Shown here: piece after piece, positions 28,195-38,773 of the stretch
How the letters are laid out: each line of letters opens with the position of its first letter
Numbering within the stretch: the stretch's first letter is position 1
Assembly: GCA_963764525.1 (NCBI GenBank)
Contig: CAVXTC010000031.1
Location: forward strand, 96,809 to 160,808
Direction: 5' to 3'
Source of the DNA: DATDIC01 sp963764525
Lineage (GTDB): Bacteria > Pseudomonadota > Alphaproteobacteria > Acetobacterales > Acetobacteraceae
DNA length: 64,000 nt
Made by a program: the position numbers and the translations under genes
Notes under the pieces: model-generated
Told to the model about the DNA's origin: nothing
Seen by the model: the letters and a program-made list of their open reading frames with translations, nothing else
The model's database searches: none

Positions 28195-29348
28195 ACTCCG
28201 AACCGGTGCTGCGGATCACTTTTGGGCAGGGCGGCAACGACACCCACCACCTCGGGCCGGGATGGTCAGGTGATGAACCCGGTTACCGCTGGGCGGTCGC
28301 CGATACCAGCGAAGTGTGGCTCGAAAATCCCGGCCCGGCGGACTTCGTCCTTGAGATGGACGTGGCCCCATTCGTCCTGCCGCCCGCCCTGCGGGCGCAG
28401 CGATTGCGCCTGCGCGTGCGCGACACATTGGTGGGCGACGTCACGCTGACCCGGCGGGGCAAGCTCGGTTTCCGCATCGCGGCGAGCACGCTGGCAGCAC
28501 CGGGACCGGTGCGGATGGTCTTCGAGCATCCGGATGCCGCGCGGCCCGCCGATCTCGGTCACGCCGGCGACGTACGCAAGCTGGCGATCAGCTGGCACGA
28601 TCTGACTCTCTCGCGGGTGGTTGGCGAACTGACTGAGTACCGGCTCGACCCGCTGACCGGCGTGATCGCCGCGGAGATCGGACGGCTGGCCGGAACACCC
28701 GCCGTGCAATTCATGCAGCGCTTCGAGAGCCTGGGCGACAATTGCGAATTCGGTTTAGTGCAGCGACGCTGTGGTGCCGAGCCGCTCGGGCTGTTACGCT
28801 TCGCCAACATGGAACTGCAACAGCTGCTGCACAGCCTGCGATCAGGTTTCGCCGACATCGGCGAGGCGCGCAACATGGATTGCTGGCTATCCGAAGGACC
28901 CAGGCGCGAATACGTCATCCGAGACCGTCAGCACGGGCTGGTGTTCCACACCTTCCTTTACGAAGGCGACGTCGCAGAGACGGAGATGATTGGCAAGCAG
29001 GCCGCACGGCTAAAATTCTTGCAACGCAAGCTCCTGGAGGACCTGGAGAACGGGGACAAGGTCTTCGTTTGCAAGCGCAACACGCCGTTGACCGAGCAGG
29101 AAATACTGCCGCTGCACACGGCGCTCAACCGTTTCGGCCACAACACCTTGCTGTTTGTAGTTCCGGCCGATGAGGCGCATCCGCCCGGCGCGGTGGACCG
29201 TGTGCTGCCGGGGCTGTTCAGGGGCTACATCGACCGCTTCGCGCCGGATGACAACGCGTACGACCTGTCACTGGAGGTCTGGCTGAGCATCTGTGTGAAC
29301 GCCGACAAGCTGGCGCACGAGCCGGCGAAGCCGAACGGCGAGGACTGA
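28191..29348 (+). CDS. Protein with GWS beta domain and a DUF1796-like C-terminal domain
   Basis: 385 residues, GTG start overlapping the methyltransferase stop. Residues about 20-150 resemble the tail domain of the preceding methyltransferase (GPGWSGDEPGYRW, then LEMDVAPFVLP..., VFEHPDAARPADLG). Residues about 165-370 begin ESLGDNCEFGLVQRR, which recalls the SLG-x-x-C start of the putative cysteine-peptidase family DUF1796, with a possible catalytic Cys and later His (HTFLYEGDV). The family match is from memory and moderate only. Function unknown; co-translation with the methyltransferase suggests they act on the same glycan or surface product. Confidence 0.65.
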   Translation: MNSEPVLRITFGQGGNDTHHLGPGWSGDEPGYRWAVADTSEVWLENPGPADFVLEMDVAPFVLPPALRAQRLRLRVRDTLVGDVTLTRRGKLGFRIAASTLAAPGPVRMVFEHPDAARPADLGHAGDVRKLAISWHDLTLSRVVGELTEYRLDPLTGVIAAEIGRLAGTPAVQFMQRFESLGDNCEFGLVQRRCGAEPLGLLRFANMELQQLLHSLRSGFADIGEARNMDCWLSEGPRREYVIRDRQHGLVFHTFLYEGDVAETEMIGKQAARLKFLQRKLLEDLENGDKVFVCKRNTPLTEQEILPLHTALNRFGHNTLLFVVPADEAHPPGAVDRVLPGLFRGYIDRFAPDDNAYDLSLEVWLSICVNADKLAHEPAKPNGED

Positions 29349-29578
29349 CGCGCTCGGTTTGCCTTACGGAGTGCAGCGTCTTGTTCTGGTACGCGGCCAT
29401 GAGCGGGCTCGTGGGATGCTCCCGGGGAAGCAACGTGTCGAGGTGTTCAGCGTGACGGCCACCAGCGTTTTCCGGCACGATCATCGTTCCGACTGAAAGG
29501 GTCTGCTTAGCGCCATACGCGTCGGCACTGGTACGCACGCCATGACCGCTTCGGCCCCGGCGATCGGCAGCAAGCTGT

Positions 29579-29754
29579 TCACGCGTCCCTGCGCCAATCA
29601 GCCAACATGGTGTCGAGCAGCGCCGGCGGATATCGGAAGTTGGTTGTTTGCAGACGTACGAAGGCCGCTTCGAGGTCAACCATGCCGCGTCGCGCGGTCG
29701 AGCACGCCAAGCGTGTTACTGCAGCGGCCCCGTGTCCGCGACGACGATCCGCAT
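29579..29754 (-). pseudogene. Remnant of a DUF3368-type PIN toxin, internally deleted
   Basis: The segment starts with MRIVVADTGPLQ, the normal N-terminus of DUF3368 (PIN-fold) toxins that pair with UPF0175 antitoxins, then a stop. Directly after it comes TLGVLDRATRHG and, in another frame, MVDLEAAFVRLQTTNFRYPPALLDTML, the normal C-terminal end of the same family. About 90-100 central residues that carry most of the active site are missing, and one frameshift lies near 29680. Unlike other broken genes here, this one has a real internal deletion, so it is a true pseudogene. Confidence 0.75.
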
Positions 29755-30020
29755 GCGCTCAAAGGCCAGAGTCGGTCCAGGCTTTCCCGCTCTCGCTCCA
29801 GATCAGCCTGCGTATAGTCGTGGAAGACGCCTCGCTCCTTCAAGAAGCCGTCCAACTCGTAGCGCGTGGCGAAACCTAGCAGCTGGCGCAGTTCGGACTG
29901 GGCCAGCCGTCCGGCCTGATATTCGGCAACCGCGAACGCCTCCAGCGCACGGCGCGACACGTCGCCGGCTTCACCCAGCCGGGCCGCCAAGTCATCGGGT
30001 ATGGGCAGAATGAGATTCAT
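29676..30020 (-). CDS. UPF0175 family antitoxin with an abnormal tail
   Basis: 114 residues. The first 85 or so match UPF0175 antitoxins (MNLILPIPDDLAARLG, AFAVAEYQAGRLAQSELRQLLGF, RYELDGFLKERGVFHDYTQADLERE). The normal protein ends soon after; here the frame runs through the toxin start codon into the deleted toxin sequence and adds about 25 foreign residues ending VLDRATRHG, which derive from the toxin C-terminus. The fusion results from the toxin deletion and possibly one indel at about 29770. Without a toxin the antitoxin is an orphan. Confidence 0.75.
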   Translation of the reverse strand: MNLILPIPDDLAARLGEAGDVSRRALEAFAVAEYQAGRLAQSELRQLLGFATRYELDGFLKERGVFHDYTQADLERERESLDRLWPLSACGSSSRTRGRCSNTLGVLDRATRHG

Positions 30021-30149
30021 GGCAACAGCCTACCACGGGTGGCCCTCAGCGGGCAGTGGCCATTCGACCCGAGCAAGGCCGTCACCGAACCTGGGCTGGA
30101 AGGTTGATGCCGCTGACGGGCAGCCCCGACGCCGGTGGCAGCCCGCCCT

Positions 30150-31350
30150 CTATGATGCCGTGTCGCGCGCGCCGATAGTGCGTTCGCGGAAGCCCTCCGG
30201 CACCGCGCGCCCATGATCGGTGAACGCCCGGCGCACCGCTTCCACGGTGCCGCCAACCACCCGCTGGCGATTGTCGCGCACGAACTGGTTGGAGCCGATC
30301 ACCGTGTCCAATGAACCCTGGAACTGCGGCATCACGTAGCGGGCGAACAACTCATAGCTGCGCAGCGTCTGCTCGCGGTTGGCCCATTCGTGGGCGCGGA
30401 ACAGGATGCCGCCGAAACCGCCCTGGCTGTATTCCAGCAACCGGCGGATCCCCTTGGTCACGGTTTCCGGCGAACCTACCAGCGTGGTGCCCATCTTCAC
30501 GCCGTCGCGCAGCGGGTCGTCGGCGCGGCCGGGCGGGCGGCCGAGCGTATCCTCGAAATAGGTCTGCGTCTCGATCCGCTCGCCCAGCTTGACCTCGCGC
30601 AGCGCCTGTTCGTCGTCCTCGGCGATATGGGCGTTGACCACCACCCGCCACTTCTTGCGGTTCATGGTCTTGCCGTACTTGGCCGCGGTTTCCTCGGCGA
30701 TCTGCCATTGCTTGGCCATCGCCTCCGGCCCGCCCGGCAGCCCGGCGCCGATCGACAGCACGCCGATCCCGAACTGGCCCGCCGCGATCATGCCGAACGG
30801 CGTGATCGTGCTGGCCACCGCGATCTCGAAGCACGGGTCAGTGTAGGGGGCCAGGTGCAGCCGCGCCTCCTGCATCTCGAACCAGTCGGTCTTCATGGTC
30901 ACCGGCTCCTCGCAGCGGAGCAGCCGGGTGATCGCCTCGAGCGATTCGATCATGCGCGGGCGCAGCGTGGTCGGCTCGATGCCCAGCATGTAGGCATCCG
31001 AGGTCAGCGCACCGGGCCCGCAGCCCAGCATCGCCCGCCCGCGCGTCATGTGATCGAGCTGCACGAAACGCTGCGCCACCAGGAACGGATGGTGATAGGG
31101 CAGCGAGGTCACGCCCGACCCAAGCCGGATGTGCTTCGTCCGCTCCGCCGCCGCCGCGATCACCAGTTCCGGCGAGGCCATCAATTCCCAGCCGGCCGAA
31201 TGGTGCTCGCCGATCCAGGCCTCGTCGTAGCCGAGCCAGTCGAGCCACTCCAGCAACTCGACGTCGCGGTTCATCGCCAAGTGTGGGGTTCTCGCCTACC
31301 CGATGGAACGGGGCGAGAAAGATGCCAAATGTCATGCCGCGATGGGCCAT
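30150..31350 (-). CDS. LLM class flavin-dependent oxidoreductase (one frameshift)
   Basis: About 399 residues of the bacterial luciferase-like monooxygenase family. It begins MTFGIFLAPFHRVGENPTL and continues after one extra base (about 31285) as AMNRDVELLEWLDWLGYDEAWIGEHHSAGWE. Conserved parts include SGVTSLPYHHPFLVAQR, GRAMLGCGPGAL and PFGMIAAGQFGIGVLSIG. These enzymes use reduced flavin to oxidise diverse substrates such as alkanesulfonates or nitrilotriacetate. Start at ATG 31350, with GGAG 11 bases upstream; ATG 31335 is an alternative. Divergent from an SDR gene. Confidence 0.8.
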
Positions 31351-31462
31351 AGCTCCGGAGGCTCCTTGTTTCGCCCATCGTGCTACGGGACCCGGCCGGT
31401 AGCCAAGCCGGACGGCTGCATGGCAGCGCAGGGCAGAGCCAGACGTACAGAAGGGATCGGCC

Positions 31463-32218
31463 ATGCGGCTGGCGGGCAAAGTGGCGATCATCACCGGCGC
31501 GGCATCCGGCATGGGAGCGGCAACCGCGCGGCGCTTCGGCCGCAGAGGGCGCCAAGGTCGTGCTGGCCGACATGCTGCAGGACGAAGGCCGGCAGGTCGT
31601 GGAGACCATCCGTGCCGCCGGCGGCGAGGCGGCATTCATGCACCTGGACGTCACCGACGAGGCGAACTGGAAATCGGTGGTCGATGCCGCGGTCGCGACG
31701 CTTCGGTAAGCTGAACGTCGCGGTGAACAACGCCGGCATCAGCGGCAGCAAGGTGAACGACACGATGGAGACCGAGGCCTGGCACCGGCTGATGGCGGTG
31801 AATGCCACCGGCGTGTTTCTCGGCATGAAGTTCGAGATTCCGGCAATGCGCAAGGCGGGCGGCGGGTCGATCGTCAATCATTTCCTCGATCTCCGGCAAT
31901 GCCGGGCAGACCGAGATCCATCTCGGCTACAACGCCTCGAAGGGCGCCGTGCGGATCATGACCAAGTCGGCCGCCGTGCAGTTCGGCCGCGAGGGTATCC
32001 GGGTGAACACGATCCATCCGGGACTGATGCCGCCGATGCGCACGTCCGGCGCGACGGCCGACCCGGCAGTGCGCGCGAAGATGGCTCGACGGGTGCCGCT
32101 GGGCCGCGCCGGGGAGGTGGACGAGGTGGCGAACGCCGCGCTGTTCCTGGCCTCCGACGAGTCGTCCTACATAACCGGCGCCGAGCTGCACGTCGATGGC
32201 GGCTATCTGGCCGGATGA
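31463..32218 (+). CDS. SDR-family oxidoreductase (three frameshifts)
   Basis: About 250 residues. Cofactor motif TGAASGMG, then VNNAGISG, the catalytic serine in the SSISG region and YNASKGAV (YxxxK), and the C-terminal AELHVDGGYLAG typical of FabG-like SDRs. Three single-base insertions (about 31542, 31705 and 31888) break the frame; because there are three, the total length is still a multiple of three. RBS GAAGGGAT precedes ATG 31463. Divergent from the flavin oxidoreductase by about 110 bp; they may act in one pathway. Confidence 0.75.
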
Positions 32219-32250
32219 AACAGCGGCAGTGATTACTGCCCGTCGTGTGA

Positions 32251-32657
32251 TTATTGCCCATCCGGGCGGAAGCGCACGGCGATCACCCTCGCCAGTTCCG
32301 CGGTATCGAATGGCTTCGACAAGCGCAGCACGCTGCGGAACTCGATCGGGATGGCGGCGGCGTCGCCATAGCCGGTCAGGAAGATGAATGGCACGCCTCG
32401 CTGTCGGAGCGCGGCGGCCACCGGGAAACACAGTTCACCGGCCAGATTCACATCCAGCAATGCACCGTCCAGCTTCGCTGTTTCACCAGTATCAGGGCGC
32501 TTGCTACCCGCGATACCGGCCCGATCACCTGACAACCGCAATCCTCCAGGAGATCGGCAATCACCTCAGCGACCAGAAAAAGGTCCTCGACCACCAGTAC
32601 GTGCAGACCTTCGATCTGCCGGACATCCGGCGATAGTCGGCTGGACATCTGGGTCAT
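32251..32657 (-). CDS. Single-domain response regulator (one frameshift)
   Basis: About 136 residues, receiver domain only. VLVVEDLFLVAEVIADLLE contains the acidic pair, LDGALLDVNLAGE the phospho-acceptor aspartate, and LSKPFDTAEL the conserved lysine. A missing base at about 32485 breaks the frame between SALILV and ETAKLDG. The ATG at 32657 has GAGGAA upstream. It follows the CheB-CheR-HWE kinase gene by 35 bp and is probably its phosphorylation target. Single-receiver proteins of this type often pair with HWE kinases. Confidence 0.75.
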
Positions 32658-32692
32658 CGGGTGGTTCCTCGGTTTGGCGTCCCTCAGGGATT

Positions 32693-35600
32693 TCAATGCA
32701 AGGGAAAGGTTATGATGCAGCGCATCCCGTCACGCGGAAAGGCCAATTCGGTGGTGCCTTGCAACTCGTATTCGATGCTGCGTTGATGAAGATGGAACCG
32801 AATCCGTCATGCACTTGCGTCTCGGTCGGCGGGCCGTCGCGTTCGGCCCAGGTAAGCGTCAGTCGCTTGTCCGCCGTCTGGCCCTCGATGCGCCAATCGA
32901 CCTGAACCCGGCCTGCCGGCACTGACAGCGCACCGTATTTGGCGGCGTTGGAGATCAGTTCGTAGATCGCCAGCCCCAGCGTTGCCGCCGCGCCCGGGTT
33001 CAGCAGACATGCCGGGCCATCGAGCGTGATGTTGTCCCGTCTGAGGCCCGTATAAGGCGCCATGATCGCAGCGATAAGGTTCCGCAGATCCGCGCCTTCC
33101 CAGCGGTGGGCCGAGAGCAGCTCGTGGGTGGTCGCCATCGCCCTCAGGCGGGCGAGGAACGATGCCGCAAAATCCTCGATCGAGCCGCTTGTTCTCAGCA
33201 TGCGGGCGGCCAGGGAGCTAACCGTGGCTAGCACGTTCTTCACCCGGTGCTGCAGTTCGAGCAGCAATTCCTGCTGTCGCGCTTCCGCCCGCTTGTGCTG
33301 CGAGATGTCGGCGATCGCCGCGATTGCGCCGCGAACCTTGTCTGCTTCGTCAAACAGCGGCGTCGCTGATAGCATTACATCGACCGCGTCGCCGCCGGGA
33401 CGGAGCAGCCGTCCCTCGAAGCCCGGCACGCTTTCGCCTGAGCGCATCGCCCGCTGAAGAGGCTGCTGCACCGCCGGCAGCTCGCGACCGTCATCGAACA
33501 GCCGGATGGTCCCGGCGACCTGACGCAACCCCTTGCCCTTGTCGGCCTCACCCAGCAGGCGCGCGCCGTAACGGTTGACCCGGATCTCCTGGGTTCCGCC
33601 GTCCTCGAGAATAAGGATGGCAACCGGCACCAAGTCCAGCAGGGTTTCCAAATTCTCGATCCGGTCGCGCAAATCGTGCGTGAGCTCGTCGATCCTGGTC
33701 TCCGCCACTGTGATCCGCGTGATGTCGGTAAAGGTGAGGACGACGCCGGCGATGACGTTGTCCACCGTGCGGTAGGGCAGAATCCGCATCAGATAGTAAC
33801 CGTCGCCGTCGATGCTGCGTACATAGCGCTCGATGGTGCCGAGGGCGTGCGCAGTACCTTCTCGATATCCTCCTGTACCGTGTCCATAGCGAAGCGGGCG
33901 CGGACATGCGCGATCGGCCGATCGACATCGCTTTCAACCAGGCGAAACAGCACCTTCGCCGCCGGGGTGAAGCTTTTGATGCTGAACTCGCGGTCCAGGA
34001 ACACCGTCGCGATCTGGGTGTTCTCCAGCAGGTTCTTGATGTCGCTGTTGGACGCGGTCTGAGTTCCTCGACCCGGTGGTTCAGTTCCGCGTTGACGGTG
34101 TGCAGCTCTTCGTTGATCGAGGACAGCTCCTGCCGGGAGGTTTCCAGCTCCTCATTCGAGGATTGCAATTCCTCGTTGATCGAGGAAAGCTCCTCGTTGG
34201 CGGATCTCAGCTCCTCGTTCGAGGATTCGAGTTCTTCCGAGGTGGTCTGCAACCGCTCCCTGGCGAGCTGCAATTCCGCCTCCAGGTCTCGGGTGACACC
34301 TGGGCGCGGGCACCTACGACTTTCCGGAAGCCGCCAGGTTGACCCGACGTCGTGGAACAGATCAGATAGACGAATGCGCGGCGCGGCTGCCACGCAGCGG
34401 CTGCACGATCAGATTGAGCGTTTCCGTCCGCCATTGGTTCCGATGGCAATATTGCCCTGGGTGACGGATTGCCCGCTGGCCACCGCCTTGTGGAAAGCGG
34501 CGCGGAGCTCCATCGGCAGGTCGCGACGTGCCAGGTTGAAGATGTTGGTGTCCGGAGCGCCGATCGGCAGTTCAAGATACTTGCCGGTTCCACCCGAGGA
34601 CTGCAGGACCTCACCATCGGCATTGATGACGACGAAGCCGGTGCGTAGCTGTCCGAGAATTTGCCGTTCCGCCAGCTCCATCAGGGTGGTCTGGCCCGGC
34701 TGTGTGGAAGCCGCCGAGGCGGGTTGGGGGCGTCGCGCGGGGCTCGGAGCCAGCGGAAACTCGATCATCTTACGGCCGGAATGGTTTACCCGCCTGAATA
34801 TTCGATTGGCCTTGTCAACAGTGGCGAACAGCCGCGTGTGCCGCGTCACGTTTTCCGAGCTGCCGAGAAACAGGTAACCGTCGGGGCGCAGGGCGTAATG
34901 GAACAGCGGAACGATCTGGCCCTGCAAGGCGCCGTCCAGATAGATCAGCAGATTGCGGCAGGAGATCAGGTCGAGTTCGCGAGAACGGCGGGTCGCGGAG
35001 CAGGTTATGCGTCGAGAACAGGCAGATTTCGCGCAGTCGCTTGATGATCCGGATAGGTCGCCGTCCTCGCGAATGAAGAAGCCGTCCCAGCCGCGTCGGC
35101 GTGACATCGGTCTCAGCGATGGTTATCGGGTAGCGTCGCGATCGCGCGCCGTTTCCAGGGCACATTTCATCGATGTCGGTGGCGAAGACCTGGAGCTTCG
35201 GCGCCCGTGTCAGCCTGTCGGCAAATGATCGCGCAGCGAATCGCATCGAATAGGCTTCATCGCCGGTCGAGCAGCCGGGCACCCAGACCCGAACCGTGTC
35301 GGCACCCTTGCCCTCGAACAGACGCGGAATGACCTGACGCTCCAGCGCCTCGAATGCCTCGGTGTCCCGAAAGAAATTGGTGACGCCGATCAGCAGGTCC
35401 TGGAACAGAAGCGTCGACCTCGTCGGTGTCCGTGACGCAGCCGCTCGACGAAATCGGCCAGCCGCGCGATCTGCAGCACCTGCATGCGGCGCTGGACGCG
35501 GCGGAGCAACGACTTGCTCCTTGTAGCGCTGAAATCGTGACCGGTCCGGCTGCTGAGAAGCTGCCAGAACCGTGCCGAGACGATTGCCGGCGTCCCGTTT

Positions 35601-36238
35601 CGATGGACGCGGATCCGGCATCGTCATTCAACTTACTGACGTGACGAAAATACTCGACAAGGCGGGCGGGCATCTCCTCGGCCGGCAGCACGAAATCGAC
35701 CAACCCGGTGGCGACGGCGCTGCGCATCATCCCGTCGTACTCGGCAGATTCGGCGGTCGGAGCCAGTGTCGGACCCGCCATGCTCCTTGATGGCGCGCAT
35801 ACCCAGCGTACCGTCGCTGCCGGTGCCGGACAGGATGACGCAGGCGGCGTTCTCTCCCTGATCCTCGGCCAGGGAGATGAAGAAGCTGTCGATCGGGGTG
35901 CGAAAGCCCGCGCGACGCTGTGGGCTTGCTGCAGGTGCAACCGCCCAGCCTTGATCGTCAGCGTCGCGTTTGGCGGTATCACGAAGACGTGATTTGGCTG
36001 AACCGCGGTTTCCCGCTCGATCAGCGTTACCTGCAGCCGGCTCGAACGGGCCAGCAGGTCGGCCAACCTGCTGCGGTGCTCGGGGGCGAGATGCTGCACG
36101 ACCACGAACGCCAGCCCGCAATCGGGAGCGATCATCGGGAAAAATCTTTGCAGCGCATCAAGGCCACCGGCCGAAGCGCCGATCCCGACGATCGGGCCGG
36201 CAGGTCCCCGGTTCCCGGAGCGAGGAACGATGTTGCAC
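32693..36238 (-). CDS. CheB-CheR-PAS-HWE histidine kinase fusion (many frameshifts)
   Basis: A large multidomain protein of about 1,180 residues read across several frames. In order: CheB methylesterase (GIGASAGGLDAL, ILSGTGSDGT), CheR methyltransferase (VTNFFRDTEAFEAL, VWVPGCSTGDEAYS, FATDIDE, DLISCRNLLIYL, DGYLFLGSSE), a coiled coil of repeated S-x-N-E-E-L units (DNA 34085-34260), PAS region(s), and an HWE-type kinase (phospho-His in ELQHRVKNVLATV, HRWEGADL, ELISNAAKYG). The last frame change (about 32790) restores the natural end QRSIEYELQGTTELAF...PLH with TGA at 32695. The start near GTG 36238 is uncertain. At least six indels are needed, so sequence error or decay cannot be separated here. 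Confidence 0.6.
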
Positions 36239-36247
36239 CTGGTCTTT

Positions 36248-37273
36248 CTATCGGAATGTATGAATTCGTGCTCAAGCGGATTCCACCTTCGGTGGGGTCG
36301 CTGACGCGCGGCGGCGACGATGTGAGAAACTTCCGGATCAGCTCCTGCATCTTCATCGTAGTCGCTGGCGCGGCCCTGCAATTGCTCGGACAACTGAGCG
36401 TTTTGCTCGCGTTCGGCCATCCGGTGCACCAGACGCGCGCGCTCCTGGTGTGACCGCAGCAGATCCCACAAGCATCCGTTCGGCTTCCTGATCTTGTGCC
36501 GCCAGCATCGCATCGGCGGTCAACGCGTGCCCGACGTGACAACGATATCGAAGCACGTCGCCATCGGGGATCTCCCAAAGGGTGCCGTGGCATTCGGGAC
36601 AAGTGAACCGCGACGGAAGGCCCGAGCCTGTCCTCGTCCTGCATGTCAGTGGGCTGTTGAGCGGCGATTGCAACCTTCCAACCGGATGTCATCGGGGATT
36701 TCCGGCGTGTCGCCGGCTGGTTCCCCGGCCAGGCGGATGAGCAATTTGCCCGATGCGGAGAGCGGACACAATAATCGATCGCGACATGCTTTTGCGCGCT
36801 GAGCGGCATTTCGGGACGGTGGCGTCGGCCGGATCCTGTATCACCGCGATCCCGCCGCAGCGCTCTGACCGCCCGGAGCCCGGCGGTTCCGTCGTTAAGC
36901 GCGCCGTGAGCACGACGACGATACACGTGCGCCGAAACTGCTGGCGGCGGAACGAAACAGCGGATCGATCGCCGGCCGGGCCAGGTTTTCGCGCGGGCCG
37001 CGGCGCAGCAGCACATGATCCTCATGCAGCAGCAGATGGCGGCCCGGGGCGCCACATAGACGCGCCCGGCGAGATGGTCTCGCCGCTCTCGGCATCGGCC
37101 GCCGGCAAGGGCCGGCTTGTTCGAGCAGCGCGGCCAACTGGCTGGTGGCCCCGACATGCAGGACCACGAAGACCGAGGCGGGCAAATCCGCCGGAAGGTC
37201 CCGCACCAGACGCCGTAGAGCATCAACCCCCCGGCAGAGGCGCCGATCACGATGATGTCGCGATGTTGGCCAT
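36248..37273 (-). CDS. CheB-type methylesterase with C-terminal zinc-ribbon-like region (many frameshifts)
   Basis: Starts MANI, then after one missing base RDIIVIGASAGG and, in another frame, VDALRRLVRDLPADLPASVFVVLHVGAT. Further CheB pieces are GRVYVAPPGRHLLLHEDHV, PAIDPLFRSAASSFGARV, LNDGTAGLRAV and PLSAQKHVAIDY. The C-terminal part has FTCPECHGTLWEIPDGDVLRYRCHVGHALTADAML, a small Cys/His cluster found in standalone environmental CheB proteins. At least five indels are needed, and the stop is not resolved (a TAG at 36248 is the best candidate). It lies directly upstream of the CheB-CheR fusion and is probably co-transcribed. Confidence 0.5.
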
Positions 37274-37364
37274 GGTGCCTCTTCCTTCGGAGCCAAAGCG
37301 GCATTTCTCACGGATTGGCTCTTGCCGCCACACTGAAGGCACGGTCACGTCGATGACGAGTTGC

Positions 37365-37384
37365 ATCCCAGCCGAAGCTGGGAT
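37365..37384 (-). repeat. Small perfect hairpin (REP-like)
   Basis: ATCCCAGC and GCTGGGAT pair perfectly around a 4-nt loop that reads UUCG on the minus strand, a highly stable tetraloop. It sits in the 225-bp gap between the divergent CheB and PhyH genes, which holds no other feature I can support. It resembles REP-like palindromes at 60484-60497. Confidence 0.55.
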
Positions 37385-37499
37385 AAGCCGCCGCCGGCTT
37401 CACGGACCGCTCAGGCGCTTGCAGTGCGTCGCTCCGGGCAATAAGGAATCTATCGGTTCACCTGTCCCGGAATCGCAAGCGGGGAAGCAGGAGGTTGGA

Positions 37500-38301
37500 A
37501 TGACACTAACCGACCAGCAGGTGCGACAATTCGAGACCGAAGGATGGCTGTTCCTGCCTGACGCCTTCTCCGCCGAGGAGATCGCGGCGCTGCGCGACCG
37601 AGGCCGATGCCATCTTCCGCACCGACCGCAAGGAGATCTGGCGCGAGAAGTCCGGCGCGCCACGCACCGCCTTCGCCGCGCACACCTATAATGAGGGCTT
37701 CCATCTGCTGGGGGCGCACCCTCGGCTGATCCGGCCGGTGGAGCAGGTGTTCGGCGAACCACTCTACATGCACCAGTTCAAGATCAACGCGAAGGCGGCG
37801 TTCGACGGCGAGGTGTGGCAGTGGCACCAGGATTACGGCACCTGGGCACGCGACGACGGCATGCCGGAGCCCCGGGCGATGAACATCTCGGTGTTCCTCG
37901 ATGAGGTGATGCCGATCAACGGGCCGCTGATGCTGGTGCCGCGCAGCCAGAAGCATGGCACGCTGGCGGCGGCGCATGATGTCAGCACGACGTCATACCC
38001 GTTATGGACGCTGGACCACGACACCGTGCAGCGTCTGGTCGAGGCGGGCGGCATCGTGACGCCGACCGGCAAACCGGGCGGCGTGCTGATGTTCCACGGC
38101 AATCTGGTGCATGGCTCGGCTGGGAACATCACTCCATATCCGCGAAAGATCGTTTACCTGACGCTGAACGCGGTCTCCAACCACATCCGCACGCCGACGC
38201 GGCCGGAGTGGATCGCGCATCGGGATTTCACGCCGATCGAGCCGGTACCGGATGATGCGCTGCTGGCCTATGCGCGGCGGTACCGGGCGGCGGCGGAGTA
38301 A
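37500..38301 (+). CDS. Phytanoyl-CoA dioxygenase family protein (one frameshift)
   Basis: About 266 residues of the Fe(II)/2-oxoglutarate PhyH family. The iron-binding HxD is in WQWHQDYGTW, and the distal histidine in MFHGNLVHGSAGN. MNISVFLDEVMPINGPLMLVPRSQKHG is typical of the ectoine-hydroxylase/PhyH branch. One extra base at about 37590 breaks the frame between AALRD and EADAIFRTDRK. GGAGG lies 7 bases before ATG 37500. No ectoine genes are nearby, so the substrate is unknown. Confidence 0.8.
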
Positions 38302-38319
38302 AGCGTGGCGCGAGGACGG

Positions 38320-38670
38320 AAAAACCCTGATCCCTGAGGCCTCCTCGACCTTCCCTCCGGCGGTCATCCTGGCGATCAGCATGCGATCCTTGTTATCCTG
38401 CATCAGCATGGAAAAGCTCGGGATTGTCGCGAAACCCAAACCCTGAGGAAGCCCGGTCTCGGGATCGGGCACCACCTTGCCATAACTCTCGCCGGACACT
38501 TTCTCCCACTTGCCCGCGGGTTTCTTGACCTCCAGGTTCACGACGGTGGACTTGAACACCATGCGGACGATGGCCTCCTTGGGCGAGGACGGCTTGGTCA
38601 GGCTCGGGCAGCCGGAGATCATCTGCCATCCGTTCGCGAGCGCCCAGTTGGTCAGTTCTGTTTTATCCAT
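38320..38670 (-). CDS. Conserved small hypothetical protein
   Basis: About 110 recognisable residues from ATG 38670: WALANGWQMISGCPSLTKPSSPKEAIVRMVF, then VNLEVKKPAGKWEKVSGESYGKV and GLGFATIPSFSMLMQDNKDRM. The composition and helix/strand pattern look like a real cytoplasmic protein. The frame stays open far into the convergent PhyH gene (to 38002), which is unlikely to be real, so the natural stop near 38320 is probably hidden by an indel. No function can be assigned. Confidence 0.5.
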
Positions 38671-38773
38671 GCGCTGGCTTGCTCCGTTGGGAACCGCCCC
38701 GTGGTATTAACTCCGGGCCGGTGTGGCAACACCGCCGATCACCGCTGACAATGCCTGGGAGATGGCAGCCGAA

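Noticed and set aside
34085..34260. Regular short repeats resembling an array
   Set aside because: They encode the coiled coil (repeated S-x-N-E-E-L) of the CheB-CheR kinase and lack unique spacers, so this is not CRISPR. No CRISPR array was seen anywhere.
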